Shown in pieces: positions 1 to 10,528 of a stretch of 25,466 nucleotides of DNA. Origin of the DNA: Cruorifilaria tuberocauda. Lineage: Eukaryota; Nematoda; Chromadorea; Rhabditida; Onchocercidae. The notes beneath the pieces are model-generated. The model was not told where the DNA came from. It did no database searches and saw nothing but the letters and a program-made list of their open reading frames with translations. How positions within the stretch are numbered: position 1 is the stretch's first letter; each line of letters opens with the position of its first letter. The DNA lies in assembly GCA_013365365.1 (NCBI GenBank), contig JABVXU010000701.1, positions 1 through 25,466 on the forward strand. The letters are read 5' to 3'. The translations under genes were made by a program, and so were the position numbers.

Positions 1-3000
1 ATCATTATTGGCATCAGCGTTATCATTATTATTAGAAATGCTTGCTCGTAAGGTTTGTCCAATATAGATAAGTTTGATGAAAAAGATAATATTTACGATG
101 ATATTACTAATTATTCATTTAATTCAAATTATTCAAATTTATTTACATATGTATCGTTATGAGTTAAAATTTCATGTAATTTTAAAATGTATTTAAATAT
201 GGCAATGAGTGTAAAATGAAAAGAGAAAAAAGGACTAAGTTCTAAATGACATTTAAATTGTCTCTTAGGTAATTGATTAATTAATCAACAATTTCGACGA
301 ATTTTAAACTGTTTAATGAAAGTATCACAGCAGTATTATTAAGACAACAATAAAAACAAAGTAAAAAAATCTTCTCTTAAAGTAATTTGATAAGATTTTG
401 AATTGCAAGAGAGAGACGATTTTTTTTTTTTGCTTTGAAAATTTAAGAATTAATAAAAACTTAAGGATTGAAAATTAAATTGTGTAATATTTAGTAACAT
501 AAGAAAACTTTAAATTGCTGATATTTAAAAAAAAGCGAAGGAAGTATTTGAAAGTAATGTTTATTGAAGGCTATTTCTGGGACTGAATCACTATTCATCA
601 TCATTTTCTCGCATTAAAAATCACAAATCTAATCTTGTAAAAATAAAATACAACAATTTATGATAGAGATAATCTATGATAATGATTTATTTTTTGATAA
701 TCAATAAATTAATGATAATTTATGATATGATGATGATGAAATGCAACGAGTTATGCAATAAAAAATATAAGTAAGTAAAATTGTAAAAAGGATTTTGATT
801 ATATCATAATATCATAAATCAATAATATATCATAAAGAAGAAATGGGAATATTAATATCCTTTGAAAAATCATTTAAATAAACTTACGAAAGTTAATTAT
901 GCGTTTTGCTTCAAAGAGATTTTAATTAATTAATACCTAATAATACTTATATGCAAATAAAGTATTTAATGCACAAACAATAACACTAATAGCAGCAGCA
1001 TTAACAATGGATCTTTCAAATAAGATACTAACGATAATAACAAAGTAACTTTCAAAGTAACAAAAGTAACATTAACTAGTAATTGTGTTATTTGAAATAG
1101 GAAAATACGGCTTACTTAATCAGTGGTAATCATTATTTAAAAACACTTTTGCAATTTAGTAATTTAAAAGAATTATTGTTTCTAACAAATAACCTGAAAT
1201 CTTCTAATAGAAAAGAGAATATCGATGGAACACCACTAGCAGACGAAATCTGTTTAGTTCATGATTGTGGATCAGTATCTTCACTGATAAGAGATAATCA
1301 TCAGCACGATCGGTAGTAAAAAAAACACTTGATCATGATCGTGGTATTAGCTTATTGAAATTAGCTAATAAATTATTCATAATAATTAATGAAAGATGAC
1401 GAAATTCCATGAATTCATACAAATAATTCAATATTGCCAAATAGCTAAATGTATGGGAAGAAAAGTATAATAAAAAGAATAAGCTATCTTCCATCAAATT
1501 ACTTAACTGAGAAGATAATGATATTATAGTAATTTCATTATCAATGAATATGATTAAAGGATAATTATGCATTTGAATTATCGTTGTAATACTTAATTAA
1601 ACTGCGAAAGAAATGAATTCTGAAGAGGATAGTTTGGTGCTAATCATTAATTAGCTTCAAATGATTACCTTCAACGAACCATTTTTTTTTCCATTTATAA
1701 TTTCAAAAAAAATTTTTAAAATCGGATGAGAAAAATATCTCATGATTCTTTCATTCAACTATTTACTAATCAAAAGTTATCGTAAATATTTGAATCGAAG
1801 ATTTCACTTGAAGCATTCGATTTGATTGTGCTGTTTACAGTCTAAAATCATTGATCGATTATCATTTAAACAGAATCCTTGATTATTCAGTAGGATTAAA
1901 AATCTTTGAAATATTTGTCTTTTTTGATTCTTGAATTTTTTTGATTCAGTAGGCTTAAAATTTTGAAATATACTTATTTTGAAATATTTATATTTGAAAT
2001 ATTTAGATTGGAATAGATAAATAATTTTCTTACTTTATTAAATGACACTACAAATAGTTTACAATATATTAATATATATACAATACATAACAATATACAG
2101 TATATTAATAGTTTACAATATAGGCTTATTGAGGCCAAATACCGGTTTTCCGGGATTTAAAACGATCAAAAATAAATCGTACTTGAATGAAAGAGTAGGA
2201 AACTAATCGGCTGATTACTTAATGATAGGTAAAACAAATTTATTACTGATAGCATTATTGCAATTATTACAGATTTCTAACTTATTGCATAAAATGAGTA
2301 ATGGTGCGAATCAAATTGCTAATATTTCCTATTATTCCAGAATTCAATTGAGGTACATTTTCCGGTTTTTCTTCTTCCTCAATTATCGAAAACGATTTAT
2401 GATGGTGGTAGAGACAAGCACCTAAATTCATTTCGTATAGCTTCGTTTTTTTTCAATTCTAGCAAAATTAACTACCTGTCATTAACAACGGCTAACGCCA
2501 AGAAAATAAAATCGGGAGCAATAAGGCTCAAGTATGCTTTTTATTATTATTGATTAATCCAACTTTGTAAACAGATTAATAATCATATTTTAATTTTAAT
2601 TTAATAATTGAAATTAACAGCAATAATTAGTAATTGTATAATTTAAAGTTTTTCAAATTTTATTGATAAAAGTTTTATTATCACTAAAACGATTTATCTG
2701 TTTGATAAAAAGAAGTTCAATAATTCTTAGCATATCGTAAAAGTTATTCCTTTGTCAAATTTAAATTATTTAATTGTAATTTTGTAACTTTAATTAATGT
2801 ATTGTAATATATCATGTAATATATGATAATTATAATTGTATTTCATCGTGAAACTTTTTTATACTTCATTTCTTCCATATCTATTAAAATTACATAAATG
2901 AACGTATAGCTAATTTGAATATCAAAAAATAAGCTTATTTCAACTTTAAAAAAAATAAAGCATAGATCAGACTCTTAAGCATTTCACTAATCTAGCAAAT

Positions 3001-4447
3001 TGAATAATTTCAATCCGATGTGAAAAGCACTTTGAATATTTTAATTAGTGTTCTAATGAAATATTTAATTTTAAACTTTTTCAATACTTCAGCGAGAAAT
3101 TATTAAGAAATAAACAAAAACTTTACAGCGTTGATAGATTAGAAGAATTGGCGAATATTTAAAATGCTAAAGGGGCACAAACTGAAATCTGATTGGAAAA
3201 AACCATTTATCACTATTGATTTTGGATTTAAATCGATTTCAAAACATGCCTTATGGCAACGATAAATGTCTTTCTGACTAAATAAATAATCAAATTTAAA
3301 ATGTAATTAGTTATTTACTTTGATTTGAATATCAATCCGATTGCTAAAGATTCAATAAATTCGCTGTTCATATCAGATTAAGAAAAGGGATTAGCAATAC
3401 ATGTGTCTATAATTTTATTCTAATTCAACAAATTACAAGGTAAATGGTGATAGATGATAAATACGTGATAAATGATAAATGATAACTGATAAATGATAAA
3501 TGGTAAATATACCAAGTATTGATTTTTGAACAGATTGTAAAATTTATCTTACTGAAATTTGGATAGTATTTGAAAATAACTTACTCTAAATATTTAAGTA
3601 ATTCTAGTCAGAATAGATTAAATACAATGATAAAAGTTAAAACCTTAAACAATTATTATTAATAATAATAATAATAATCAATATCTATCATTCAAAAAGT
3701 AGTAGTTAGCATAATGATAGCATAGATAATAAATAAGTAAATGATAATTAAGTTAATCAAGTACAAACGAAAAAGGTCACGAAAGATGAAATATATTGCA
3801 ATCTATGATTGCAAATTAGATGATAATTTTTCAAATTTTAAACTTTTTGAAGAAAAAGAAAGAATAAAATTGCAGAAGGCAAGCCATGGATAGATAAATA
3901 AATTACTGTTTGCATTTAAATGCAAAAAAAGAAAATTATCAAGAGAGATTGCAACTTATCAAAGTGCAACTTATTATCACTGCTGAAAAAAATCTTTCAT
4001 CACTTAATTTTTTTCTCGTTTTATTTCCATTTAATTTCATTTTACTCATTTTTTGATGTGAGAAACATTCTTATGCAAATTAGTATTTTATAGATTGTCT
4101 CAAATGAAAGTTATCGATCATCATTCAATTACGTTTAGAATGGATTTAAGATAAATAAGTGTTAAATTTATAAATGATAATATAAAAAGGTCAAAGAACG
4201 AAGTGTGATGTCTTGTTGAAATTTCAAATTCTATTTAAATATGGTAATGTTCCATTTTTAAAATATACCCCTTAAGCTGCTTTTTTTTCATTTCCAAACT
4301 CCTATCAATGATGAAGTATCATGTAAGCTTTAATCTCATACTTCTTAGCTTAAGCCAACAATGAGAGAGAGAGAGGGAGAGAGAGAGAGTAATAAAAAAG
4401 AAAAAGCTTTTTATTCTAAAATTCCATTATTAACTGAATAAACTTAC
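1..4447. other. AT-rich sequence without a supportable gene
   Basis: This is either intron of the collagen gene or its 3' flank. It contains TGATAA-rich low-complexity patches (about 660-740 and 3440-3510), imperfect repeats of ATTCAGTAGG followed by TTAAAA at 1886 and 1945, a short AATA run at 3652-3680 and a GA microsatellite at its right end. Open frames of 60-80 codons occur but are composed of Ile/Asn/Leu/Phe as expected of random AT-rich DNA. Confidence 0.5.
4363..4389. repeat. GA dinucleotide microsatellite
   Basis: A (GA)n run with a single GGG interruption, about 27 bp. It lies just outside the candidate exon at 4448-4581. Confidence 0.9.
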
Positions 4448-4581
4448 CAGCTAGGAGTAAAGCGGTGAAATGATGAATGAAATAAAATTGCTTCTTTCTG
4501 TTTCCTCTGGCTAATACCAATTCTTGGCTTATTTGTTTGCGATTACCAAGTCGCATTGCCATACAATTTCCTTTGCTAATT
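4448..4581 (-). CDS. Candidate exon, possibly an alternative first exon
   Basis: This segment is richer in GC than its surroundings, and is bounded by acceptor CAATCTTATAG and a strong donor GCTG|GTAAGTTT. Only one frame is open: needing one base on entry, it reads ISKGNCMAMRLGNRKQISQE then LVLARGNRKKQFYFIHHF and TALLLA, leaving in phase 1. It cannot follow exon 11 in phase 0, since that frame begins with a stop. It could be a first exon starting at ATG 4562-4560 or 4556-4554 and ending in a short hydrophobic stretch. Phase 1 out fits a downstream collagen exon. No family is recognised. It could also be chance in non-coding DNA. Confidence 0.3.
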
Positions 4582-6257
4582 CTATAAGATTGAAAATTAG
4601 AAGGGAAATTAATTTTTATCAAATTATCTCTTATCATTCATATCATTTTCTGTTACTTTTCATAAAGTAAGTGCAAAAAGTACAATAAATATTAGGTAAA
4701 ATAAGTTTTACAAATACTTATTTGACAGATAATCACAGCAATTAGAATATAATAAAGTGATAAATTAATTTAAGGAATAATTTTAAACGATTATCTACTT
4801 ACTTTCACTTTAATATATTATTTTAAAAACTATAAGCTAAAAAAAAATTAGCTAAATAAGCTGATCTAACAGACGAAGTATTACATTCCTAAAAACCGTA
4901 CGATTATGCAAATTTCAATAAATTTTCATAAAACATTTCAAATGCCAATTTCATTATAGAATACTAAAATTAATAGGTTTGCCAATAAAAGTGAAAATTT
5001 ATGATTTCTCAAGTAAAAAAAAAAAATTCGACATAACTTTTGGAAGTTCATTTAATGAACTTTCTTTTTTCTTCGCTTAAATTACATCTCTTCTTACTTA
5101 CATTTCATTTACTCCTTCCTTCTTTCACTCTTTAAAGTAAATTTAATTCAATCAAATTTAACAATTGTTAAATGGAATTTCGAAATTTTATGAAATTCTC
5201 GAAATGCCAAAATTGATTATTACTAATACTGATAGTAAAATTTGTAGTATTAAATCAAAAATTAAACTGTAAACATCGATTTTGCTACAAATTCTTACAA
5301 ATATTGTCATTGAAAATTACCGGTTTACCTGGAGAGAAAAAAAATTCTTTAACTTTCGTACAAAAAAAAGTTTTGTCATTCAATCAGAGCAATTTTTTGA
5401 GAGCTTCATAAACAAAAAAAAAGATTTTACAACACTTTCTTGCTTCTATTAACAATTTCAAGAGTAATTTCTCTATCCAAGGTAAGTTAAATAAACCTTA
5501 ATTTTTTCATTCACTATATGATAATTAATTCATTGCTATCAAACAAATAATAACCTTTTAAGGCTATTCCTGTAAACTTCAAAAAATAATATAAATTCAA
5601 AAAATCAATCTGCCAAGGAAATAATATTAGCATTGTTAGGATCTATCATCAAAAATAAAATTAGCCTATTTTGAACAAATCAATAAATGAGAAACGAAAA
5701 AAACCTTTCTGCTCAAATGTACAAAACTTTACAGATAGAAACAAATCACTTAGCAATTTTTTGAAGAAAGAATTTTGCCAAAGATGATCAGTTGATAGTG
5801 AAATGATGATTGCGAGAAGTTGAATTACTACAAAAGAAAACGGTCGGCCGACGATATTTATGATAATTGATCGATTCCCCTGCTCTTTCCTCTCTTTTAC
5901 TCTTTCTTTCTAATTCATTTCAAAAAAAAAAAAATATTTTTATCAAAAAAGAAATTTTGCATCAAAGCAGCTAACGATCATTTCCAATAAGTTATTTCAC
6001 ACACACACACGCAAAAAAACTATTAACCTTAATACTGTTTGCAAATTACATCGTTTATAGTTTCCGCTTGATTTTACTTTTGTATGGAAAGGAAAAGTGA
6101 GGGAAATTATTTTAAAATTATTTAAGTGCAATAAAACCTAAACGTTTAAAATGTATACAAAGTGTTGGAGAAAAAGATCTCGAGGAAGATTTTATAGAAA
6201 ATAAAATGAGTTAATCAAATTTCATTAAAATAAATTTTTAATTTAAACGTAGAAAGT

Positions 6258-6337
6258 AATAATGCTTTTAATTATTCATATTATAATTAACAGTTAAATA
6301 ATACTTTTAATTACTTAAATTTATAATTAACAATTAA
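6258..6337. repeat. 39-bp direct duplication
   Basis: Two adjacent copies share AATAAT, CTTTTAATTA and TATAATTAACA followed by TTAA, starting at 6258 and 6297, with several substitutions between them. Confidence 0.75.
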
Positions 6338-7056
6338 ATGAAATGAAACGATTGGTACTGGCTTGATTTTAATACATATAGCTCTTATGCTTACTCGTAT
6401 TCTCATCCATGGTAAACTTGGTGGAACTGAGAGGTTAGTAAATTTTTGTTAATTAATTATGTAATGGTAATTTGATGATTACAGTTAATAAGCATGCCGT
6501 AAAGTAAAAAAATGGTTTCATGAACGAAATGAATTTTTAATCAATTAACAACATGAGAGTTTTACTTTGGTATTGGAGAATATGCGGCAATGTTAGAAGC
6601 TAAAAAAAGTTTAACATTAAGCAATAAACTGCTAACAAATGATAATGATAATGATAGAGTAAAATTATATTTCGAGAAAAAAGAGAAACGAGTGCAGAGG
6701 ATTGAATTGAAATTTGAATTTGAATTAATAAAAGTTAAATAACAAATGCAATATTTGGATTTTGGATTTTACAGCTAACGTTAAGCTTATATCATTCATC
6801 TTTCACCATTAATGGATAATATTGGAATTAATATTTAATTTAAATTTTTTATAATATTTGGAAAATACGTTGATATAATTAACCATTATTAATTCACGTA
6901 GAACACATAATTAACCTATTACCTATAATTAATTATAAACAGGTATGTTAAAGTAAAAATTGAATTATCACTAATTTAAAATTAACACAAATTAAAAAAT
7001 GAAAATAAAGTAATATGTAATTTCTACCTGTCTACCTGTCATTTAATTAAGCAAAC

Positions 7057-7080
7057 GTACAGTGTCATTAATTACTGTAC
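7057..7080. repeat. 7-bp perfect inverted repeat GTACAGT/ACTGTAC
   Basis: GTACAGT at 7057-7063 is complementary to ACTGTAC at 7074-7080, with a 10-base loop. Related CTGTA/ACAG words recur over the next 90 bases. It could be a small hairpin or a palindromic protein-binding site; no function can be assigned. Confidence 0.5.
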
Positions 7081-8049
7081 AGCTCTCTACATGAGAGGAA
7101 AAATTTGTGCAATTGTTTATATAGCAGAAAATAACTGTAATTACCTGTATGACAGTATTCCATTATTTGTCTTAGTTTTCAACTCATATAGCTTATTTTT
7201 TTTAGCATGAAAATTTTCTATTCTTTAAAAATTCAATCATTCAATCAGTTTAAGTTTTGTTAATAACTATTATAGCAATTGTATGTATAAAAAGATATTT
7301 CATTCTTTCCAAGAAATAATTTGAAATTTTTATTTCGTGCATGAATTTATCAATTTTACTTTTAGAAATTAGCTTTGTTTAGAGCAATACGTAATTCATG
7401 CAAAAATATAATTTTAATTATATCAATAAAGATAGAGAGGATAAAGTAGAAGCTATAATTTAGATATTAAAATACGAAAATTTAAAATTTAAACTTTTTC
7501 TAATTTGCGATATACATATTTTGAATAGCATTTTAATCACTGGGGAAATGAAATTGTATTTTGAAGAGTTTTCTTTTTCTGTCACTTTAAGTACAAACGT
7601 TTTTTTTTTTTCCAGGAACAATAGCATTTAAAATTCCGGCAAATGAGTAATTCGATAATTAATCGATTTTATATTTAGCATATGTTTCATGTTCCTATTT
7701 TACATAACTGTGTTATCATGAAAATTTATTCTGCAAAAATTTTTTCCTTAAATAAAATTAAACTTTCAAATCTGTCAATGTTTTCTTACTTAGTTTTTAT
7801 TATGATGTTGTGACGAATTTGTCGCTTTCAATTTCGTTATATCGTTTTCCGACATTACAATTTGTAACTAGTAAAAGTAACAAAAGTATCAAATATTTCA
7901 ATTCCTTACTTTTGAAAGAAATACATTATCATTACAGTAAGGTATGAGCGTTAAAGTTCCTTTTCGCGTTTTTTTCACGTGTCGAAATAAACCAGAAAAG
8001 GAAGAAAATATAACAAACAAAAAAAAGTGAAAATTAATGAAACAAATAG

Positions 8050-8105
8050 TATTGATAATTAATAATAATGATAATAAATAATAATAATAATAAATAATAA
8101 TTTAT
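8050..8105. repeat. AAT/TAA trinucleotide microsatellite
   Basis: Imperfect (AAT)n with AAAT and GATAAT interruptions, about 55 bp, in the AT-rich DNA left of the collagen gene. Confidence 0.8.
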
Positions 8106-8482
8106 TTTAATCCTCATAATAAAATTTTAATTATATCTTGATTTTGTACATTTGATGCAATGTTGATAGTGGTAACAATGACAATAGTGATAATAATAGT
8201 AATTCTATTTAAATTCTTATAAGAAAATTTTAATTTTTATTCTGACCTTATTTGTTTAACCTTACAAACGAATACAATTGCACTATAATTAGCTATTAAA
8301 AATGATTAGAAAAGTTTTTTTTGAATTTTTTAGAATACCTAAAAACTCGTTTCATCATATTTTGATTTGAATTTCATCAAAATATTCCAAATCGAGTATC
8401 AAAAAAGTATTACTGTTATCAATTTTGTTATCATTATCGTATTTTAGCTACTGTAAGCTTTTCCGTTCTTTGAAATCCTTAA

Positions 8483-8488
8483 TTTATT
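8483..8488 (-). terminator. Candidate polyadenylation signal AATAAA
   Basis: On the minus strand AATAAA lies 30 nt after the read-through TAG at 8520-8518. The spacing would suit a short nematode 3' UTR if exon 11 is terminal. In DNA this AT-rich the hexamer is common by chance, so it is weak evidence. Confidence 0.25.
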
Positions 8489-8550
8489 TGATTGATTCTG
8501 TGTTTTTAATTTTTAATCTATTTCATTTTTCCTAAAAAATATTTTTTTAC

Positions 8551-8681
8551 TCCTCCAGGGGCAGTATGCACCGGTGGCGGATAAGCGGCTGATGACGGTC
8601 CACCTGGTCCAGGTGGGCCAGGTGGTCCTGGCTGTCCAATTGGACCCATTGGACCCATTCGTCCTGTTTCGCCACGGTCAC
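8551..8681 (-). CDS. Collagen gene exon 11: last visible Gly-X-Y block
   Basis: The acceptor is ATTTTATAG. It encodes residues 762-804. Gly-X-Y runs from 758 to 788, GDRGETGRMGPMGPIG, then QPGPPGPPGPGG, and ends in a Pro-rich tail PSSAAYPPPVHTAPGG. At the end, GGA|GTAAAA is a plausible phase-0 donor, so the exon may continue into an exon beyond the window. The alternative is read-through of ten more codons (VKKYFLGKMK) to TAG at 8520-8518, making this the terminal exon and the protein 814 residues. The read-through looks like intron sequence, but every other intron of this gene is under 850 nt and no next exon is evident in 8.5 kb. Confidence 0.85.
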
Positions 8682-8777
8682 CTATAAAATAAAATTCTAA
8701 TAAAGTAGTAAATTTAATTTTTCAAATTACATTACTTCAACAAAATTTATATCTTATCATTGACAGGAATGATTAAC

Positions 8778-8880
8778 CTTTTTCGCCTCGTAGAGCATAA
8801 CGATATTGATAAGGGTCAGCTTCTTTACCTGTACCTGGATGAGGAATCGGTATTCCCGGGAGGCAATCACCTTTTTCACC
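8778..8880 (-). CDS. Collagen gene exon 10: Cys/Tyr-rich break between helices
   Basis: The acceptor is AAAATTGTAG and the donor AAAG|GTTAAT. It encodes residues 727-760 plus one base: GEKGDCLPGIPIPHPGTG, then KEADPYQYRYALRGEK. Gly-X-Y is present at both ends. The middle (736-757) is Pro-rich and Tyr-rich and not triple helical. Cys732 sits 24 residues after Cys708, so the two could bridge across the interruption. Phase 0 in, phase 1 out. Confidence 0.92.
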
Positions 8881-9018
8881 CTACAATTTTCCTTGCAACA
8901 TAATTTTTAATTGGCTTGATTTAGCTTCTTTTTTTGTTAATCTAAACTTATCATTTATTTTGAAAAAGAAAAACTAAAATAAAAGATATAACTGAAACTA
9001 AACCATAAAGTGTGAAAC

Positions 9019-9149
9019 CTTAATTCGAGGATCGCTAATAATTCGTGTGATATCATCCGGATGCAATCTTTCACAGCGACCTGGAATTCCCGGAGGTCCT
9101 GGAAATCCTGGCTCTCCAACACCGGCTGGTCCTGGTGGTCCTCTTGGTC
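9019..9149 (-). CDS. Collagen gene exon 9: Gly-X-Y then RCERLHPDDI interruption
   Basis: The acceptor is CGTATTTTAG and the donor AAG|GTTTCA. It encodes the end of codon 683 and residues 684-726. Gly-X-Y continues to 706 with one slip (GVGEPG at 692-697), then leaves the helix at GRCERLHPDDITRI followed by ISDPRIK (707-726). The interruption is about 20 residues, carries Cys708, and looks helical (PDDITRIISDP). Phase 1 in, phase 0 out. Confidence 0.92.
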
Positions 9150-9231
9150 CTAAAATACGAAGTTTTGTTTAAGATTAATGACAAATTCCTGAAAAAAATA
9201 ATTGTCATAAAACTAAATAATAGAAACTAGC

Positions 9232-9433
9232 CCATTGGTCCAGGTGGTCCTTGTGGTCCAGTGGGACCAACAATGGTTTGAACACCTTCTGATCCTTCCT
9301 GTAGTACTGGAGTTGATAGTCCAGGTGATCCTGGTGGACCGGGTGGTCCCATTGGTCCCATTGGTCCTATTTCACCTGGTCTTCCAGGTGTGCCATCACG
9401 TCCGTCACGTCCTGGTTGACAATTAGTTGGACA
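9232..9433 (-). CDS. Collagen gene exon 8: Gly-X-Y block with CPTNC and an interruption; GC donor
   Basis: The acceptor is AATAATTTCAG. It encodes residues 616-682 plus one base. It begins with a short Cys pair, CPTNC (616-620), then Gly-X-Y from 623 to 653 including [13 protein letters not shown]. An 18-residue non-collagenous interruption follows, [12 protein letters not shown] and VQTIV (654-670), after which the helix resumes at 671. The donor reads ATGG|GCTAGT, a GC donor. The nearby GT five bases further on would create an in-frame TAG with the next exon, while GC keeps the Gly-X-Y register exactly. The Cys pair could covalently link chains. Confidence 0.9.
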
Positions 9434-9548
9434 CTGAAATTATTATTATTGGGAAAAATTCAATATTTCTTGAAAAAATAGCATAGTTAGTTTTTCTTCA
9501 TCAACTATACTTTTTTTTAATTGCAAGAGCCAAAAATTTTCCACTAAC

Positions 9549-9640
9549 AATTCCAGATGGTCCTGGTGCACCGGTTGCTCCCGGTGGTCCTGGTTCACCG
9601 CGATCACCTTTGTCGCCTTTTTCACCCTTCTCCACTTTCA
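9549..9640 (-). CDS. Collagen gene exon 7: start of triple helix
   Basis: The acceptor is ACTTTTTCAG and the donor ATT|GTTAGT. It encodes the end of codon 585 and residues 586-615: KVEKGEKGDKGDRGEPG, then PPGATGAPGPSGI. Gly recurs every third residue from 590 to 614. The charged KGEKGDKGDRGE run is common at the beginning of collagen helices and can stabilise them through Lys-Asp/Glu pairs. Phase 1 in, phase 0 out. Confidence 0.92.
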
Positions 9641-10270
9641 CTGAAAAAGTTTTTTGCCTGCCGAATGATTAAGTGAAAAATTAGAATCCTCTAAGCAACC
9701 GATAACTTACAAATCATTTTTTATACACAACATTTCAGCATTATCATCCAAGAAAGAGGAAAGAAGAAGCATTACTGAACCAACAAATTATGGTACCAAT
9801 TTTTCGGTACCAATTAGATAGCTAACACTTACTTTATCATATCATTAAAATGAACGTAAAAATTAAAACAATGAATACTGCAAAATTTAAATATTGTGAA
9901 ATTTTAAAATTCATTTTAATCGAAATTTAAATAATTCCTTTCATTACTAATTATGAAATAATTAAAAATACTAAATAATTATATACTTAAAAACTGCATA
10001 ATAGATTATTTTTACGATTGCATTCACATGATAAATTAAATGAAAAATTATAGAATTTAAATAAATGATTAAGTAACTAATTAAACTAAAGAATAATTTT
10101 AATTAAATAATAATTTTAATAATTAAAAAGGCAAAATTTTAATTAAATTAATTCGTAAATTAGGAAATCTCAACCACAAAAAAAAAAAAGAAAGAAACAA
10201 CTAAAATAATACAGCGAGCATGCATTCGCATCTAATTTATTATAATGATAGATGATGAATATTCTACTAC
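9641..10270 (-). other. Intron 6 (right boundary uncertain)
   Basis: This AT-rich intron of about 630 nt lies between exons 6 and 7. It contains a direct repeat GGTACCAATT at 9792-9801 and 9806-9815. A splice-flanked 64-nt segment (9711-9774) was examined, but every frame contains a stop, so it is not used as an exon. Confidence 0.6.
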
Positions 10271-10528
10271 AGCATGACCCATTTCTACGAAATGTCAAAC
10301 CATCGGTACGACAACCGCGGAAATTATCCGGAAATTCGTCAATTTCTGATTTTCCCAATTTCGATAACTGAATGAATTCCAGTCTTGCAATAACCGGAAG
10401 AGCAATTTCACAGGTGGGTAAAATTAAACTATCTGTATACTTGCCAACAATAAACTGTGCACTGTTGTTAGAATATGAAGTATAAGATGATGATGATGAT
10501 GAAGAATAAGAGGAAGAATTATGATCAT
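10271..10528 (-). CDS. Collagen gene exon 6: Ser run and three-Cys module (3' edge uncertain)
   Basis: The acceptor is GATAATTTTCAG. It opens with a Ser/Tyr-rich run (seven consecutive Ser from TCA-type codons, 507-513), then a compact module with Cys538, Cys571 and Cys584: ILPTCEIALPVIARLEFIQL, followed by KSEIDEFPDNFRGCRTDG and LTFRRNGSC. I do not recognise it; a shortened or diverged lead-in of a TSPN/laminin-G-like domain is conceivable but unproven. Four phase-1 donors fit the next exon. The one used here is TGCT|GTAGTA. GATG|GTTTGA (exon end at 10301) has the better donor +5 base, TGTA|GTAGAA (10268) is equally possible, and TTTC|GTAGAA is weaker. The open frame runs on to 10170, but its tail is Phe/Cys-rich read-through of a T-rich intron. 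The length given keeps the frame at 804 codons. Confidence 0.65.

Larger units (their letters stand above)
4582..8482. other. AT-rich sequence without a supportable gene
   Basis: I see no exon with both good splice sites and an open frame. The sequence contains a short CA run near 5999-6010, a 39-bp duplication at 6258-6337, an inverted repeat at 7057-7080, a GTCGGCCGAC palindrome at 5843-5852 and an AAT microsatellite at 8050-8105. It may be an intron or the 3' flank of the collagen gene. Confidence 0.5.

Noticed and set aside
1140..1318. Plus-strand open stretch without ATG ending in ...CLVHDCGSVSSLIRDNHQHDR and a stop
   Set aside because: It looks slightly protein-like, but there is no good acceptor, no neighbouring exon and no family match that I recognise.
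1333..1572. Minus-strand 79-residue frame
   Set aside because: Composition typical of random AT-rich DNA and no supporting signals.
2222..2425. Plus-strand 67-residue frame with a hydrophobic start
   Set aside because: Leu/Ile/Phe/Asn composition as expected of AT-rich DNA, no splice or gene context, no recognisable domain.
9235..9426. Plus-strand open frame rich in Val/Leu opposite collagen exon 8
   Set aside because: It is the antisense shadow of Gly-Pro-rich codons; the minus-strand Gly-X-Y reading with matching splice phases is clearly the coding one.
9711..9774. Segment in intron 6 with a GTAAGTT donor and TTGGTTCAG acceptor
   Set aside because: All three reading frames contain a stop, so it cannot be a coding exon joining exons 6 and 7.
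10170..10270. Extension of exon 6 to its stop as a terminal exon
   Set aside because: The tail is Phe/Cys-rich read-through of a T-rich intron, and the Gly-X-Y exons to the left follow in phase, so a splice within 10268-10301 is preferred.
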